Shown here piece after piece: positions 53,615-63,294 of a stretch of 64,000 bases of DNA. The notes under the pieces were generated by a model, which saw nothing but the letters and a program-made list of their open reading frames with translations, was not told where the DNA came from and did no database searches. The DNA is from Streptomyces sp. RKAG290 (GTDB taxonomy: Bacteria; Actinomycetota; Actinomycetes; Streptomycetales; Streptomycetaceae). The first letter of the stretch is position 1. The number at the start of each line of letters is the position of its first letter. The position numbers and the translations under genes were made by a program. The DNA is taken from positions 1,178,001 to 1,242,000 of the forward strand of contig NZ_JAJOZC010000001.1 in the NCBI RefSeq assembly GCF_023701695.1. The letters run 5' to 3'.

Positions 53615-55741
53615 TCAGCCGATTCCGGGGATGAGGGAGATGATCAGGTCGATGATCTTGATGCCGATGAACGGGGCGATCAGGCCGCCGAGTCCGTAGA
53701 TCCCGAGGTTGCGCCGGAGCATCGAGTCGGCGCCGCTGGGCCGGTAGCGGACGCCCTTCAGGGCGAGCGGCACCAGCGCCACGATGATCAGCGCGTTGAA
53801 GACGACGGCGGACAGGATCGCGGACCGGGGCGAGGACAGGTCCATGATGTTGAGCTTGTCCAGGCCCGGGTAGACCACGGCGAACATCGCGGGGATGATC
53901 GCGAAGTACTTCGCGACGTCGTTGGCGATGGAGAACGTGGTGAGTGCGCCGCGGGTGATCAGGAGCTGTTTGCCGATCTCGACGATCTCGATCAGCTTGG
54001 TCGGGTTGGAGTCCAGGTCCACCATGTTCCCGGCCTCCTTGGCGGCCGAGGTTCCGGTGTTCATGGCCACGCCGACGTCCGCCTGGGCGAGTGCCGGGGC
54101 GTCGTTGGTGCCGTCGCCGGTCATCGCGACGAGCTTGCCGCCGGCCTGTTCCCGCTTGATGAGGGCCATCTTGTCCTCGGGGGTGGCCTCGGCGAGGAAG
54201 TCGTCGACGCCGGCCTCCTCGGCGATCGCCTTCGCGGTCAGCGGGTTGTCACCGGTGATCATGACCGTCCGGATGCCCATCCGGCGCAGTTCGTCGAACC
54301 GCTCGCGCATGCCCTCCTTGACGACGTCCTTGAGGTGGATGACGCCCAGCACCCGGGCGCCGTCCCCGTCCTCCAGAGCCACCAGCAGCGGCGTGCCGCC
54401 GGCCTGCGCGATGCGGTCGGTGAGGGCGCCCGCGTCACCCGGGACGGCGCCGCCGCGTTCCTTCACCCAGGCGATGACCGATCCGCTCGCGCCCTTGCGG
54501 ACCTTGCGCATGCCGACGTCCACCCCGGACATCCGGGTCTGGGCGGTGAAGGCCACCCAGTCGGCGCCGGACAGCTCACCCTGGTGGCGCTCGCGCAGGC
54601 CGTACTTCTCCTTGGCCAGGACGACCACGGACCGGCCCTCGGGGGTCTCGTCGGCCAGCGAGGAGAGCTGGGCGGCGTCGGCGAGTTCGGCCTCGGTCGT
54701 GCCCGCGACCGGGAGGAACTCGGCCGCCTGGCGGTTGCCGAGGGTGATGGTGCCGGTCTTGTCGAGCAGCAGGGTCGACACGTCGCCCGCCGCCTCGACG
54801 GCCCGTCCGGACATGGCGAGCACGTTGCGCTGCACGAGCCGGTCCATGCCGGCGATGCCGATCGCGGAGAGCAGCGCGCCGATGGTGGTCGGGATCAGGC
54901 AGACCAGCAGCGCGGCCAGCACGATCATGGACTGCTCACTGCCCGCGTAGATCGCGAAGGGCTGCAGGGTGACCACGGCCAGCAGGAAGACGACGGTCAG
55001 CGAGGCGAGCAGGATGTTCAGCGCGATCTCGTTGGGAGTCTTCTGCCGGGACGCGCCCTCGACCAGGGCGATCATCCGGTCGATGAACGTCTCCCCCGGT
55101 TTGGTGGTGATCTTGACGACGATGCGGTCGGAGAGCACCTTCGTGCCGCCGGTGACCGCGCTGCGGTCGCCGCCGGACTCCCGGATGACCGGGGCCGATT
55201 CGCCGGTGATCGCGGACTCGTCGACGCTGGCCACCCCCTCGACGACGTCTCCGTCGCCCGGAATGATGTCGCCGGCCTCGCACACCACGAGGTCGCCGAT
55301 GCGCAGCTCGGTGCCGGGCACCCGCTCCTCGGTCCGGCCGGTCAGCCGGCGGGCGACGGTGTCGGTCTTGGCCCGGCGCAGGGTGTCGGCCTGTGCCTTG
55401 CCCCGGCCCTCGGCGACCGCCTCCGCCAGGTTGGCGAAGACGGTCGTGAGCCACAGCCAGACCGTGATCGCCCAGCCGAACCAGTCGGTCGGGTCCAGGG
55501 CGGCCAGCACGGTGGTGAGCACCGAACCGACCAGCACCACGAACATCACCGGGGACTTGACCATCACCCGGGGATCCAGCTTGCGTATCGCGTCGGGGAC
55601 CGCCGCGAGGAGCATCCCGGGGTCGAACAGTCCGGCGCCGACGCGCCCTTCGGGGACCGGCCCGGACGGTGCGTCCTGATGGGGCGCGCGGGCGGGTGTG
55701 ACTGTGGACATCGCGTCCTCTTGCTTCGTACGGATGGTCAT
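53615..55741 (-). CDS. kdpB: Potassium-transporting P-type ATPase subunit B
   Basis: This 708-residue catalytic subunit has TGES at residues 179-182 (actuator), phosphorylated Asp327 in [32 protein letters not shown] and [20 protein letters not shown] in the hinge. The membrane helices expected of a P-type ATPase are present. It couples ATP hydrolysis to KdpA-mediated potassium import. ATG 55741 overlaps the kdpA stop (ATGA) with GAGGGG upstream; an internal ATG at 55711 also has a good site (AAGAGGA). Confidence 0.96.
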   Translation of the reverse strand: MTIRTKQEDAMSTVTPARAPHQDAPSGPVPEGRVGAGLFDPGMLLAAVPDAIRKLDPRVMVKSPVMFVVLVGSVLTTVLAALDPTDWFGWAITVWLWLTTVFANLAEAVAEGRGKAQADTLRRAKTDTVARRLTGRTEERVPGTELRIGDLVVCEAGDIIPGDGDVVEGVASVDESAITGESAPVIRESGGDRSAVTGGTKVLSDRIVVKITTKPGETFIDRMIALVEGASRQKTPNEIALNILLASLTVVFLLAVVTLQPFAIYAGSEQSMIVLAALLVCLIPTTIGALLSAIGIAGMDRLVQRNVLAMSGRAVEAAGDVSTLLLDKTGTITLGNRQAAEFLPVAGTTEAELADAAQLSSLADETPEGRSVVVLAKEKYGLRERHQGELSGADWVAFTAQTRMSGVDVGMRKVRKGASGSVIAWVKERGGAVPGDAGALTDRIAQAGGTPLLVALEDGDGARVLGVIHLKDVVKEGMRERFDELRRMGIRTVMITGDNPLTAKAIAEEAGVDDFLAEATPEDKMALIKREQAGGKLVAMTGDGTNDAPALAQADVGVAMNTGTSAAKEAGNMVDLDSNPTKLIEIVEIGKQLLITRGALTTFSIANDVAKYFAIIPAMFAVVYPGLDKLNIMDLSSPRSAILSAVVFNALIIVALVPLALKGVRYRPSGADSMLRRNLGIYGLGGLIAPFIGIKIIDLIISLIPGIG

Positions 55742-57402
55742 GACGCCAGCCCCTCGGCCAGCGGCCCCAGGGCGAGGGCCGGGAAGTAGGTCAGACCGGC
55801 GATGATCATGGTGGTGGCGACCAGCAGTCCGCTGAAGAGCGGCTTGTGGGTGCCGAGGGTGCCGACGGTCGTCGGTACGGCCCGCTGCTCGGCGAGCGAG
55901 CCCGCCAGGGCCAGCACGAAGACCATGGGAAGGAACCGGCCCAGCAGCATCGCGAGTCCGATGGTGGTGTTGAACCACTGGGTGTCCGCGTTGAGCCCGG
56001 CGAAGGCCGAACCGTTGTTGTTGGCGCCCGAGGTGTAGGCGTACAGGATCTCGGAGAAGCCGTGCGCCCCGGAGTTGGTCATCGAGTTGCCCGGGGTGGG
56101 CAGGGCCATCGCGACCGCGGTGAAGCAGAGCACCAGGGCCGGGGTGATCAGGATGTAGCAGGCGGCGAGCTTGATCTCCCGGGTGCCGATCTTCTTGCCG
56201 AGGTACTCCGGTGTGCGGCCGACCATGAGACCGGCGATGAACACCGCGATGACCGCCATGATCAGCATTCCGTAGAGCCCCGATCCCGTACCACCGGGAG
56301 CGATCTCGCCGAGCTGCATGCCGAGCATCGTGATGCCACCGCCGAGGCCGGTGAACGAGGAGTGGAAGGAGTTCACCGCTCCGGTCGAGGTGAGCGTGGT
56401 GGCCACCGCGAAGAGGGACGAGCCGCCGACCCCGAACCGCGTCTCCTTGCCCTCCGTCGCCCCGCCGGCGATGTCGAACGCGGGGCCGTGGTGGGCGAAT
56501 TCGGTCCACATCATCAACGCGGTGAAACCGAGCCAGATCACGCCCATCGTCGCGAGGATCGCGTAGCCCTGCTTCAGGGAGCCGACCATGCGGCCGAAGG
56601 TGCGGGTCAGGGCGAACGGGATGACGAGGATCAGGAAGATCTCGAAGAGGTTGGAGAGCCCGTTGGGATTCTCGAAGGGGTGGGCGGAGTTGGCGTTGAA
56701 GTAGCCGCCGCCGTTGGTGCCCAGCTCCTTGATGACCTCCTGGGAGGCGACCGCACCGCCGTTCCACTGCTGCGAGCCGCCCATGAACTGGCCGACGGAG
56801 TGGATGCCGGCGAAGTTCTGGATCGCACCGGTCGCGACCAGTACGAGGGCCCCGATCACCGAGATCGGAATCAGGATCCGTACGGTGCCGCGCACCAGGT
56901 CGGACCAGAAGTTGCCCAGCTCACCGGTGCGGGACCTGGCGAAGCCGCGCACCAGGGCCACCGCGACGGCGATGCCGACGGCGGCCGAGACGAAGTTCTG
57001 GACCGCGAGGCCACCGGTCTGCACGACGTGGCCCATGGCCTGCTCGCCGTAGTACGACTGCCAGTTGGTGTTGGCGACGAACGACGCAGCCGTGTTGAAC
57101 GCCTGGTCGGGGTCGATCGAGGAGAAGCCGAGCGAACCGGGCAGCGAACCCTGGAGCCGCTGCAGCAGGTACAGGAAGAGAACGCTCACGGCGGAGAAGG
57201 CCAGGACACCGCGCAGATAGGCGGGCCAGCGCATCTGTGTGTTCGGATCGGCGCCGATGGCCTTGTACATCCACTTCTCCACCCGCAGATGCTTCGGGGA
57301 GGAGTAGACGCCGGCCATGTAGTCACCGAGCGGGCGGTACGCCAGGCCCAGCGCCACGACGAGCGCGAGCACCTGGAGCACACCTGCGAGGACGGGGCTC
57401 AT
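55738..57402 (-). CDS. kdpA: Potassium-transporting ATPase subunit A
   Basis: This 554-residue membrane subunit forms the high-affinity potassium channel of Kdp. It has about ten helices and the repeated selectivity-filter regions, including [33 protein letters not shown] and [15 protein letters not shown]. The length equals that of other Streptomyces KdpA proteins. The stop overlaps the kdpB start as ATGA; kdpF lies seven bases upstream. Confidence 0.96.
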   Translation of the reverse strand: MSPVLAGVLQVLALVVALGLAYRPLGDYMAGVYSSPKHLRVEKWMYKAIGADPNTQMRWPAYLRGVLAFSAVSVLFLYLLQRLQGSLPGSLGFSSIDPDQAFNTAASFVANTNWQSYYGEQAMGHVVQTGGLAVQNFVSAAVGIAVAVALVRGFARSRTGELGNFWSDLVRGTVRILIPISVIGALVLVATGAIQNFAGIHSVGQFMGGSQQWNGGAVASQEVIKELGTNGGGYFNANSAHPFENPNGLSNLFEIFLILVIPFALTRTFGRMVGSLKQGYAILATMGVIWLGFTALMMWTEFAHHGPAFDIAGGATEGKETRFGVGGSSLFAVATTLTSTGAVNSFHSSFTGLGGGITMLGMQLGEIAPGGTGSGLYGMLIMAVIAVFIAGLMVGRTPEYLGKKIGTREIKLAACYILITPALVLCFTAVAMALPTPGNSMTNSGAHGFSEILYAYTSGANNNGSAFAGLNADTQWFNTTIGLAMLLGRFLPMVFVLALAGSLAEQRAVPTTVGTLGTHKPLFSGLLVATTMIIAGLTYFPALALGPLAEGLAS

Positions 57403-57409
57403 ATCGGGC

Positions 57410-57499
57410 TCAGAACCTCTCCGGGTACAGAAGGGCGAGGACGAGATAGCCCAGCAGGGCGACGGCCACGACGAGGCCGACCACGTTTTCAGCGGTCAC
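57410..57499 (-). CDS. kdpF: KdpF small membrane subunit
   Basis: A 29-residue peptide ([20 protein letters not shown], then LALLYPERF) starts at GTG 57499. A single hydrophobic helix followed by YPERF is the KdpF signature. KdpF is a lipid-like stabiliser of the Kdp complex. Its start overlaps the stop of an even smaller upstream gene (GTGA), giving a continuous coupled chain into kdpA. Confidence 0.92.
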   Translation of the reverse strand: MTAENVVGLVVAVALLGYLVLALLYPERF

Positions 57500-57579
57500 A
57501 GCTTCGCCACCCCCTTGGCGATGAGTGCCACCAGCGCGAAGACCGCGATCGTGATGACGACGAAGGCCATGTCGGCCAT
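57496..57579 (-). CDS. 27-residue membrane peptide leading the kdp operon
   Basis: From ATG 57579, with AGGAGC six bases upstream, the frame encodes MADMAFVVITIAVFALVALI and then AKGVAKL. A single helix ends in a positive tail. Its stop overlaps the kdpF start, so translation should be coupled. The peptide differs from KdpF and lacks YPERF. It may be an additional small subunit, or a leader peptide that sets translation of kdpF. Confidence 0.75.
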   Translation of the reverse strand: MADMAFVVITIAVFALVALIAKGVAKL

Positions 57580-57776
57580 CGGGTGCTCCTGGATGAGGTG
57601 CGGATTACTCGGACCTCTTGAGCAAACCCCTCGCAGACGCCGCTGTGACCTGCGTTGATGGCTTCCTTACGGGGAGGGGCGCGGCCTTGACGGCGCCTGT
57701 ACGTGCCCCATACGCGCCCCATACGGGCCGCCGCACTCCCCCCGGGCCGGAGCGGCAGCCCGCGGACATGCAGAAG

Positions 57777-57816
57777 CCGGTGGGCCGTACCCCCGCGAAG
57801 GGGTACGGCCCACCGG
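57777..57816 (-). terminator. 17-bp hairpin downstream of the DUF3710 gene
   Basis: CCGGTGGGCCGTACCCC (57777-57793) pairs perfectly with GGGGTACGGCCCACCGG (57800-57816). It lies just past the stop of the leftward DUF3710 gene and upstream of the kdp promoter, insulating kdp. Confidence 0.88.
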
Positions 57817-57836
57817 CCGGTGCGTGCGGGTGCGGG

Positions 57837-58601
57837 TCAGCGCACCTCGGTGATCTCGGGGCCGCGCTGGAGGCCGGCCATGCCACCGGAGAACTTCGAG
57901 CCCTCCTGCTCCTCCTGCTGAACACCCTCGGGGACCATCTGGGCGTCGTTGGGGAGCTTCAGGACGATCGGGTCGCGCGGGGCCATCGGGCCCTCGCCGC
58001 GGACCACCACGGTGTCCCGGAAGACCGTCTCCAGCAGCCCGGCGGCCTCCGGCTGCACGGCACCCTGGCCGGAGATCACGCCGCGAAGGAACCAGCGCGG
58101 GCCGTCGATGCCCACGAAGCGGACCATCTGCACGCCGTTCGCCCCGTCGGGAAGCTGTACGGGGACCTGCGCGCGCAGCTCCCAGCCCAGCGGGCCCTCG
58201 ACCTCGTCGATGATGCCGCCCTGCTGGGTGATGCCGGAGGCGATCTCCTCGCGGACCTCGCCCCAGATGCCCTCTTTCTTGGGGGCGGCGAAGGCCTGCA
58301 GCTGGATCGCGCTGTCGCGCAGCACGACGGTCGCGGCGACGATCGCGTCACCGGCGACCTCGACGCGCAGCTCCATGCCCTCGACTCCGGGCACGAAGAT
58401 GCCGCCCAGGTCCACCCGGCCCTCGTCGGGCCGGGAGACCTCGTCGATGTCCCACGGCCCGTCCGGCCGCGGTGCCGGCGGAAGGTTCATCCGACGCGAT
58501 CCGCCCGCGGCGTCATCGAGCTCGTCGACGACCTGCTCGGCCTCGCGCGCTTCGTCCGCCGCGTCCTCGGCGGAACCACTGTTCTTGCGACGTCCGAACA
58601 C
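57837..58601 (-). CDS. DUF3710 protein
   Basis: This 254-residue protein starts at GTG 58601 (site AAGGA): FGRRKNSGSAEDAADEAREA, an acidic low-complexity segment. It then has the DUF3710 core GPWDIDEVSRPDEGRVDLGG, VQMVRFVGIDGPRWFLRGVI and VVRGEGPMAPRDPIVLKLP. The family is conserved next to dut in actinobacteria; its function is not known. It directly follows dut (one-base gap). Confidence 0.9.
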   Translation of the reverse strand: MFGRRKNSGSAEDAADEAREAEQVVDELDDAAGGSRRMNLPPAPRPDGPWDIDEVSRPDEGRVDLGGIFVPGVEGMELRVEVAGDAIVAATVVLRDSAIQLQAFAAPKKEGIWGEVREEIASGITQQGGIIDEVEGPLGWELRAQVPVQLPDGANGVQMVRFVGIDGPRWFLRGVISGQGAVQPEAAGLLETVFRDTVVVRGEGPMAPRDPIVLKLPNDAQMVPEGVQQEEQEGSKFSGGMAGLQRGPEITEVR

Positions 58602-58602
58602 G

Positions 58603-59136
58603 TCACTGTCCTTCCCGGTCGGATTCGACCGAAGCGTAGCTGTTCCCGTCCTGGGGAACCCCGCCCCGGACGCCATCAACATCAACGGCGGCATGACCGC
58701 CGGTGGACCCGAAGCCCCCTTCGGCCCGCGCCGAACCGGGAAGCTCCGACACTTCGTGGAAGCGCACCTTCTCGACCTGCTGCACGACCAGTTGGGCAAT
58801 CCGGTCGAACCGCTCGAACCGCACGGACTCGCGCGGGTCGAGATTGATGACGATTACCTTGATCTCTCCACGGTACCCGGCATCAACCGTCCCCGGGGCA
58901 TTCACGAGGGCGACTCCGCAGCGGGCGGCCAGGCCGGATCGCGGGTGCACGAACGCGGCGTACCCGTCGGGCAGGGCGATCGAAACCCCCGTGGGCAGCA
59001 CGGCCCGTTCCCCCGGCGCCAGTTCGGCCGCCTCGGTGGTCACCAGATCGGCTCCGGCATCGCCCGGGTGCCCGTACGCCGGGATCGGCACGTCCGGGTC
59101 GGTCCTGCGGATGAGCACGTCCACGGGATGGCGCAT
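58603..59136 (-). CDS. dut: dUTP diphosphatase
   Basis: This 177-residue trimeric-type dUTPase removes dUTP and supplies dUMP. The five family motifs are visible: HPGDAGADLVTTE, FVHPRSGLAARCG, NAPGTVDAGYRGEIKV, RFDRIAQLVVQ and the C-terminal RAEGGFGSTGGH. The start overlaps the stop of the thioesterase gene by one base (TGATG). Confidence 0.96.
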   Translation of the reverse strand: MRHPVDVLIRRTDPDVPIPAYGHPGDAGADLVTTEAAELAPGERAVLPTGVSIALPDGYAAFVHPRSGLAARCGVALVNAPGTVDAGYRGEIKVIVINLDPRESVRFERFDRIAQLVVQQVEKVRFHEVSELPGSARAEGGFGSTGGHAAVDVDGVRGGVPQDGNSYASVESDREGQ

Positions 59137-59720
59137 CAGGGGTTCACCTCGAAGGCGCGGGCCCGCTTGACCTGGTCGGGATCGGCCATCGCCGCCTGGA
59201 TCTCCTCGGGGCGGCCGTTGTCGATGAAGTGGTCGACCTTGACCTCGATGAACAGGGCCTCGGCCCGGACCGCCACGGGCCCGTCCGGGCCGCCGATCCG
59301 GCCGGTGGCCCTGGAGTAGATCTTCCGGCCGTGCACGGCGGTGATCTCGGCGTCGAGGAAGAGCACGGTGCCGACCGGGACGGGGCGGACGAAGTCGGTC
59401 TCCAGCCGTCCGGTCACCGCGATCACCCGCAGCAGCCAGTTCAGCGAGCCGAGCGTCTCGTCGAGCGCGGTGGCCAGCACCCCGCCGTGCGCCAGGCCCG
59501 GGGCGCCCTGGTGGGCGGCCTGCACGGTGAACTCGGCGGTCACCCCGACGCCCTCGCCGGCCCGCGCCTGGAGATGCAGCCCGTGCGGCTGTCCCCCGCC
59601 GCAGCCGAAGCAGTGTTCGTAGTGCGCGCCGAGGAGCTCACCGGGGGACGGCGCTTCGGGATGCCGGACCGGTTTCACCGCGTCGGCCGGGGGCTTCAGA
59701 GCCGCAGATGTTCCACTCAC
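59136..59720 (-). CDS. PaaI-type hotdog-fold thioesterase
   Basis: This 194-residue protein begins at GTG 59720. A CFGCGGGQPHGLHLQ segment precedes a hotdog domain with APGLAHGGVLATALDETLGS, the catalytic HGG/Asp-Glu region of PaaI enzymes. By family it hydrolyses acyl-CoA thioesters; the substrate is unknown. It is coupled to dut by a one-base overlap. Confidence 0.88.
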   Translation of the reverse strand: MSGTSAALKPPADAVKPVRHPEAPSPGELLGAHYEHCFGCGGGQPHGLHLQARAGEGVGVTAEFTVQAAHQGAPGLAHGGVLATALDETLGSLNWLLRVIAVTGRLETDFVRPVPVGTVLFLDAEITAVHGRKIYSRATGRIGGPDGPVAVRAEALFIEVKVDHFIDNGRPEEIQAAMADPDQVKRARAFEVNP

Positions 59721-59778
59721 AGCCGCAGACCTTACCCGCGCGGGTACCCGCAGGTCGCGCCGTGCCAAGCTTGGGCGC

Positions 59779-60237
59779 ATGCAGCCTTCCACCCCGCCAT
59801 TCGACGAACGACTCACCGCACCCCGTTCGTGGTGGTTGATCGCCTTCCTGTTCGGCATCGCGTGCGCGCTGATGCTGCTGCCACTGGGCAGCCTGCCGCT
59901 GCTCGGCGGCCTGGTGGGCGGCACGGCCGCGGCCGCCGTGGTGGTGAGCTCGTACGGCTCCGTCCGGATCCGGGTGGTGGCCGGCGCTCTCGTGGCGGGC
60001 GACGCCCGGATCCCGGTCTCGGCACTCGGCGAGGCCGAGGTGCTGGACGCCGAGGAGGCGCGCGCGTGGCGTTCGTACAAGGCGGACACCCGGGCCTTCA
60101 TGCTGCTGCGCAGCTACATCCCGACGGCGGTGCGGGTGAAGGTGACGGATCCGCAGGACCCGACTCCGTACGTCTATCTGTCGACGCGTGAGCCGCAGGC
60201 ACTGGTGGCGGCGCTGAAGGCCGCAGTCCCGGCCTAA
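59779..60237 (+). CDS. DUF3093 membrane protein
   Basis: This 152-residue protein has two N-terminal helices (WWLIAFLFGIACALMLLPLG and LPLLGGLVGGTAAAAVVVSS). A soluble domain with GDARIPVSALGEAEVLDAEE and YLSTREPQALVAALKAA follows, the DUF3093 pattern. Its function is unknown. It is divergent from the thioesterase-dut-DUF3710 operon. Confidence 0.92.
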   Translation: MQPSTPPFDERLTAPRSWWLIAFLFGIACALMLLPLGSLPLLGGLVGGTAAAAVVVSSYGSVRIRVVAGALVAGDARIPVSALGEAEVLDAEEARAWRSYKADTRAFMLLRSYIPTAVRVKVTDPQDPTPYVYLSTREPQALVAALKAAVPA

Positions 60238-60385
60238 GGGCCTCTCACCGGCGCCGTCGGCCCCGGGGGAGCCCCTCGGGGCTCCGGGCCGGCCAGGAGG
60301 GCCTGAGGGCGCCCGGTGGGGCACCTGCGCGCCCGGCGTGACCCGGACGAGAGGTCCTGGGGTCTTCCGTTCGGATCAGGCCGGA

Positions 60386-61339
60386 TCAGGCCCTCGGGTC
60401 GTGGGGAAAGGGCTCGTAAGGGAGCTCCGGCCGTTCCAGCGGAGGCAGCTCCGGCAGCCGGTCCCAGGGGATCTGGCGTTTCCGCAGGTCCTTCCTGATC
60501 CGTTCGGCCAGCCGTTTGGTGTCACGGCGGTTCATCATCGCGCCGACCGCGGCGCCGATCATGAACGGAATCAGATTCGGCAGGTCGCGCACCGTGCGCT
60601 TCATGATCTGCTGGCGCAGCTCGCGCTTCATCTGGCCGCCGAGCGCGGCGTTGACCGTCGTGGGGTGGGTGACGTCGATGCCGCGTTCCTCGGTCCAGGA
60701 CGTGAGGTAGGCGGTGGAGCGCTGGCCGATGCCGCCCGGCGGGCGCAGTCCGTACACCTCGTGCAGCTCGGCGACGAGCTTCATCTCGATCGCGGCCACA
60801 CCGGTGATCTCCGCGGCGATCTCGGCGAGCATGGCGGGTGGTACGGGCATCATGGCCGCCGCGCCGATTCCGGCGCCGACGGTGGCGGTGGCCCTGCTCG
60901 CACCGGCGATGAGCCGGTCGGCGATCTCTTCGGGCCCGAGGCCCGGAAAGTGCTTGCGCAGCGTGGCGAGGTCGCGCACAGGGACGCGGGGAGCGATATC
61001 GATGATCAGGTCGGCGATATGACCGATCGCGGCCTTGGCGCTCTCCCCGCCCTTGCGTACGCCCCGTTTCACTGATTTCAGACGGCCTGCCCCGGTCACG
61101 GGCTCCGTCCTGTCGACCTGTTCGACCCTGTCGGCCGTGTCGACTTCCGCAGCCGCTTCGGCTGCTTCGAGCGAGGCCGGCAGGCCCCGCCCGTCATCCT
61201 GTCCGTCCGGCGAAGGTGGCAGGGCGGACAGCTCGGCAGGCGCTGCTACGCCTTCTGCCGGGCCTGTACCGCCCTGATGCGCCTCCGGCGACTTCTTGCG
61301 CCGGGGGCGCCGCTTCCGGAACGGTGTGTCCCCTGCCAC
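60386..61339 (-). CDS. Uncharacterised conserved actinobacterial protein
   Basis: This 317-residue protein has a basic, then acidic, disordered first third (MAGDTPFRKRRPRRKKSPEA...). A helical domain with a Gly/Ala-rich segment follows (ATATVGAGIGAAAMMPVPPA). Near its end it has DLPNLIPFMIGAAVGAMMNR, then RRDTKRLAERIRKDLRKR. The glycine-rich helices are reminiscent of EcsC-like proteins but I cannot assign a family. It reads in the same direction as the DUF4193 gene. Confidence 0.8.
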   Translation of the reverse strand: MAGDTPFRKRRPRRKKSPEAHQGGTGPAEGVAAPAELSALPPSPDGQDDGRGLPASLEAAEAAAEVDTADRVEQVDRTEPVTGAGRLKSVKRGVRKGGESAKAAIGHIADLIIDIAPRVPVRDLATLRKHFPGLGPEEIADRLIAGASRATATVGAGIGAAAMMPVPPAMLAEIAAEITGVAAIEMKLVAELHEVYGLRPPGGIGQRSTAYLTSWTEERGIDVTHPTTVNAALGGQMKRELRQQIMKRTVRDLPNLIPFMIGAAVGAMMNRRDTKRLAERIRKDLRKRQIPWDRLPELPPLERPELPYEPFPHDPRA

Positions 61340-61352
61340 GGCCGACCGGACC

Positions 61353-61649
61353 TCAGTCGCAGTCGCGGCAGATCGGCTGGCCGTTCTTCTCGCGGGCCAG
61401 CTGACTGCGGTGGTGCACGAGGAAGCAGCTCATGCAGGTGAATTCGTCGGCCTGCTTGGGCAGGACCCTTACGGCCAGTTCTTCGTTGGACAGGTCTGCG
61501 CCGGGCAGCTCCAGTCCTTCGGCCGCGTCGAACTCGTCGACGTCGACGGCGGAAGCCGTCTTGTCGCTCCGACGAGCCTTGAGCTCTTCAAGGCTGTCCT
61601 GATCGACGTCGTCGTCGGTCTTGCGTGGGGTGTCGTAATCCGTTGCCAT
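61353..61649 (-). CDS. DUF4193 protein with a C-terminal zinc-ribbon-like motif
   Basis: This 98-residue acidic protein (MATDYDTPRKTDDDVDQDSL...) ends in FTCMSCFLVHHRSQL and CRDCD, so two CxxC pairs could bind zinc. This is the DUF4193 pattern, highly conserved in actinobacteria with no assigned function. GGGGGAGAGCG immediately precedes the ATG, a strong ribosome site. Confidence 0.92.
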   Translation of the reverse strand: MATDYDTPRKTDDDVDQDSLEELKARRSDKTASAVDVDEFDAAEGLELPGADLSNEELAVRVLPKQADEFTCMSCFLVHHRSQLAREKNGQPICRDCD

Positions 61650-62053
61650 GTCGCTCTCCCCCTCTGGGTGTCTGCGGTGTCTCAGCGCACGTAACGCGTG
61701 AGAGGCCGGACTTGTGCCCGACCCGAGGCGGAGATTTTGCCTCACATCAAGGTCTGTTACTCAATCGACACCCAAAAGGACCGCTCGAGAGTGATCGGCT
61801 TGGGTGGCGATGGGGACCGTACACGGTCCCGATGGTGCCCTTCGCAGGCACCACCCCGTGTACTTCCCGTGATAATGGCCCCCGAAAACCCCGACTTTTG
61901 CCGGTTTTCCGGTGGGAGCCCTGATCACGGAGCGTGGACGGCCTTAAATTCGCTCCTGTGATCGATCACACACGGATCCGCCGGGACAGGGTCCCGAAAA
62001 TTCCGCTAAAAGCGAACAAAATAATCCGCGTGCAAATCGCTTCGCCCGGCCTG
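61650..62053. promoter_or_regulatory. Control region before the DUF4193 gene with two perfect palindromes
   Basis: These 404 gene-free bases hold GGGACCGTACACGGTCCC (61813-61830) and TGTGATCGATCACA (61957-61970), both perfect inverted repeats. The second has CRP/FNR-like half-sites but with shorter spacing than the usual site. They may be operators for the DUF4193 gene; the second could alternatively relate to the cutS 3' end. Confidence 0.4.
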
Positions 62054-63289
62054 TCAGACAGGCAGTGAGACGCGCATCACAAGACCACCGCCCTCGCGGG
62101 GCTCCGCGATGATACGGCCTCCGTGAGCGCGCGCGACGGACCGCGCGATCGACAGGCCGAGCCCCACCCCCTTGTCGCTGCCTGTCCGCTCCGTACGCAG
62201 CCGTCTGAAGGGCTCGAAGAGGTTGTCGATCTCGTAGGCAGGCACCACGGGACCTGTGTTCGAGACGACGAGCAGGGCCTGGCCGGGCAGCAGCTCGGTG
62301 CTGACCTCGACCCAGCCGCTGTCCGGGACGTTGTAGCGGACCGCGTTCTGTACGAGGTTCAGCGCGATGCGCTCCAGGAGCACGCCGTTGCCCTGGACCA
62401 CTGCCGGGGCCAGCTCGCCGCGCATCTCCACGCCCTTGGTCTCGGCCTCGCCGCGCGCCTGGTCGAGGGCGCGCGAGGCCACCTCGGCCAGGTCCACGGG
62501 TTTGCGTTCGACGATCTGGTTGTCGCTGCGGGCGAGCAGCAGGAGTCCCTCGACCAGCTGCTCGCTGCGTTCGTTGGTGGCCAGCAGCGTCTTGCCGAGC
62601 TGCTGGAGCTCCGGCGGTGCCTGCGGATCGGAGAGGTGGACCTCCAGCAGCGTGCGGTTGATCGCGAGCGGGGTGCGCAGCTCGTGCGACGCGTTCCCCA
62701 CGAACCGCTGCTGCGCGGTGAAGGCCCGCTCCAGCCGTTCGAGCATGTCGTCGAAGGTGTCGGCGAGCTCCTTGAGCTCGTCGTCCGGGCCGTCCAGCTC
62801 GATGCGCCGGGACAGGTCCGTGCCGGCCACCCGGCGGGCGATGCGGGTGATCCGGCCGAGCGGCGACAGCACCCGGCCCGCCATCGCGTAGCCGAAGGCG
62901 AAGGCGATGACGCTGAGGCCCACCAGGGCCAGCAACGACCGGTTGAGGAGCGTGTCGAGCGCCTGCTGCCGCTGGTGGTTGACGCAGGAGTTCATCGCGG
63001 CGTTGACGGCGCTCGGTGATCGCCCCTCCCCCAGCAGGTTGCACACGTCGCTGGACACATGGCCGTCGACGATCTTGAAAGGCAGCTCGCTGCCCACGTG
63101 CAGGGCCTGCGCGGCCAGCATGTAGATGATCGACAGCAGCAGGATGCCCGCGATCAGGAACATGCCGCCGTACAGCAGGGTGAGGCGTATCCGGATGGTC
63201 GGGCGCAGCCAGGGGTACGGGGGCTCCTGCTGTTTGGGCTCCCAGGTGGGTTTGGGGGGCGCCGTCGCGGGCGGCGGGACGGTGGGCAC
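62054..63289 (-). CDS. cutS: Sensor histidine kinase CutS
   Basis: This 411-residue kinase has a proline-rich cytoplasmic leader, helix 1 (LYGGMFLIAGILLLSIIYML), an extracellular loop of about 55 residues with Cys83 and Cys102, helix 2 (LLALVGLSVIAFAFGYAMAG), HAMP, a phospho-acceptor His202 in NASHELRTPLAI and an HATPase domain (NLVQNAVRYN, GVGLGLSIA). Published work on Streptomyces CutRS links this cysteine pair to sensing of extracellular redox or disulfide state. GTG 63289 lies five bases after cutR. Confidence 0.9.
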   Translation of the reverse strand: MPTVPPPATAPPKPTWEPKQQEPPYPWLRPTIRIRLTLLYGGMFLIAGILLLSIIYMLAAQALHVGSELPFKIVDGHVSSDVCNLLGEGRSPSAVNAAMNSCVNHQRQQALDTLLNRSLLALVGLSVIAFAFGYAMAGRVLSPLGRITRIARRVAGTDLSRRIELDGPDDELKELADTFDDMLERLERAFTAQQRFVGNASHELRTPLAINRTLLEVHLSDPQAPPELQQLGKTLLATNERSEQLVEGLLLLARSDNQIVERKPVDLAEVASRALDQARGEAETKGVEMRGELAPAVVQGNGVLLERIALNLVQNAVRYNVPDSGWVEVSTELLPGQALLVVSNTGPVVPAYEIDNLFEPFRRLRTERTGSDKGVGLGLSIARSVARAHGGRIIAEPREGGGLVMRVSLPV

Positions 63290-63294
63290 CGGCG

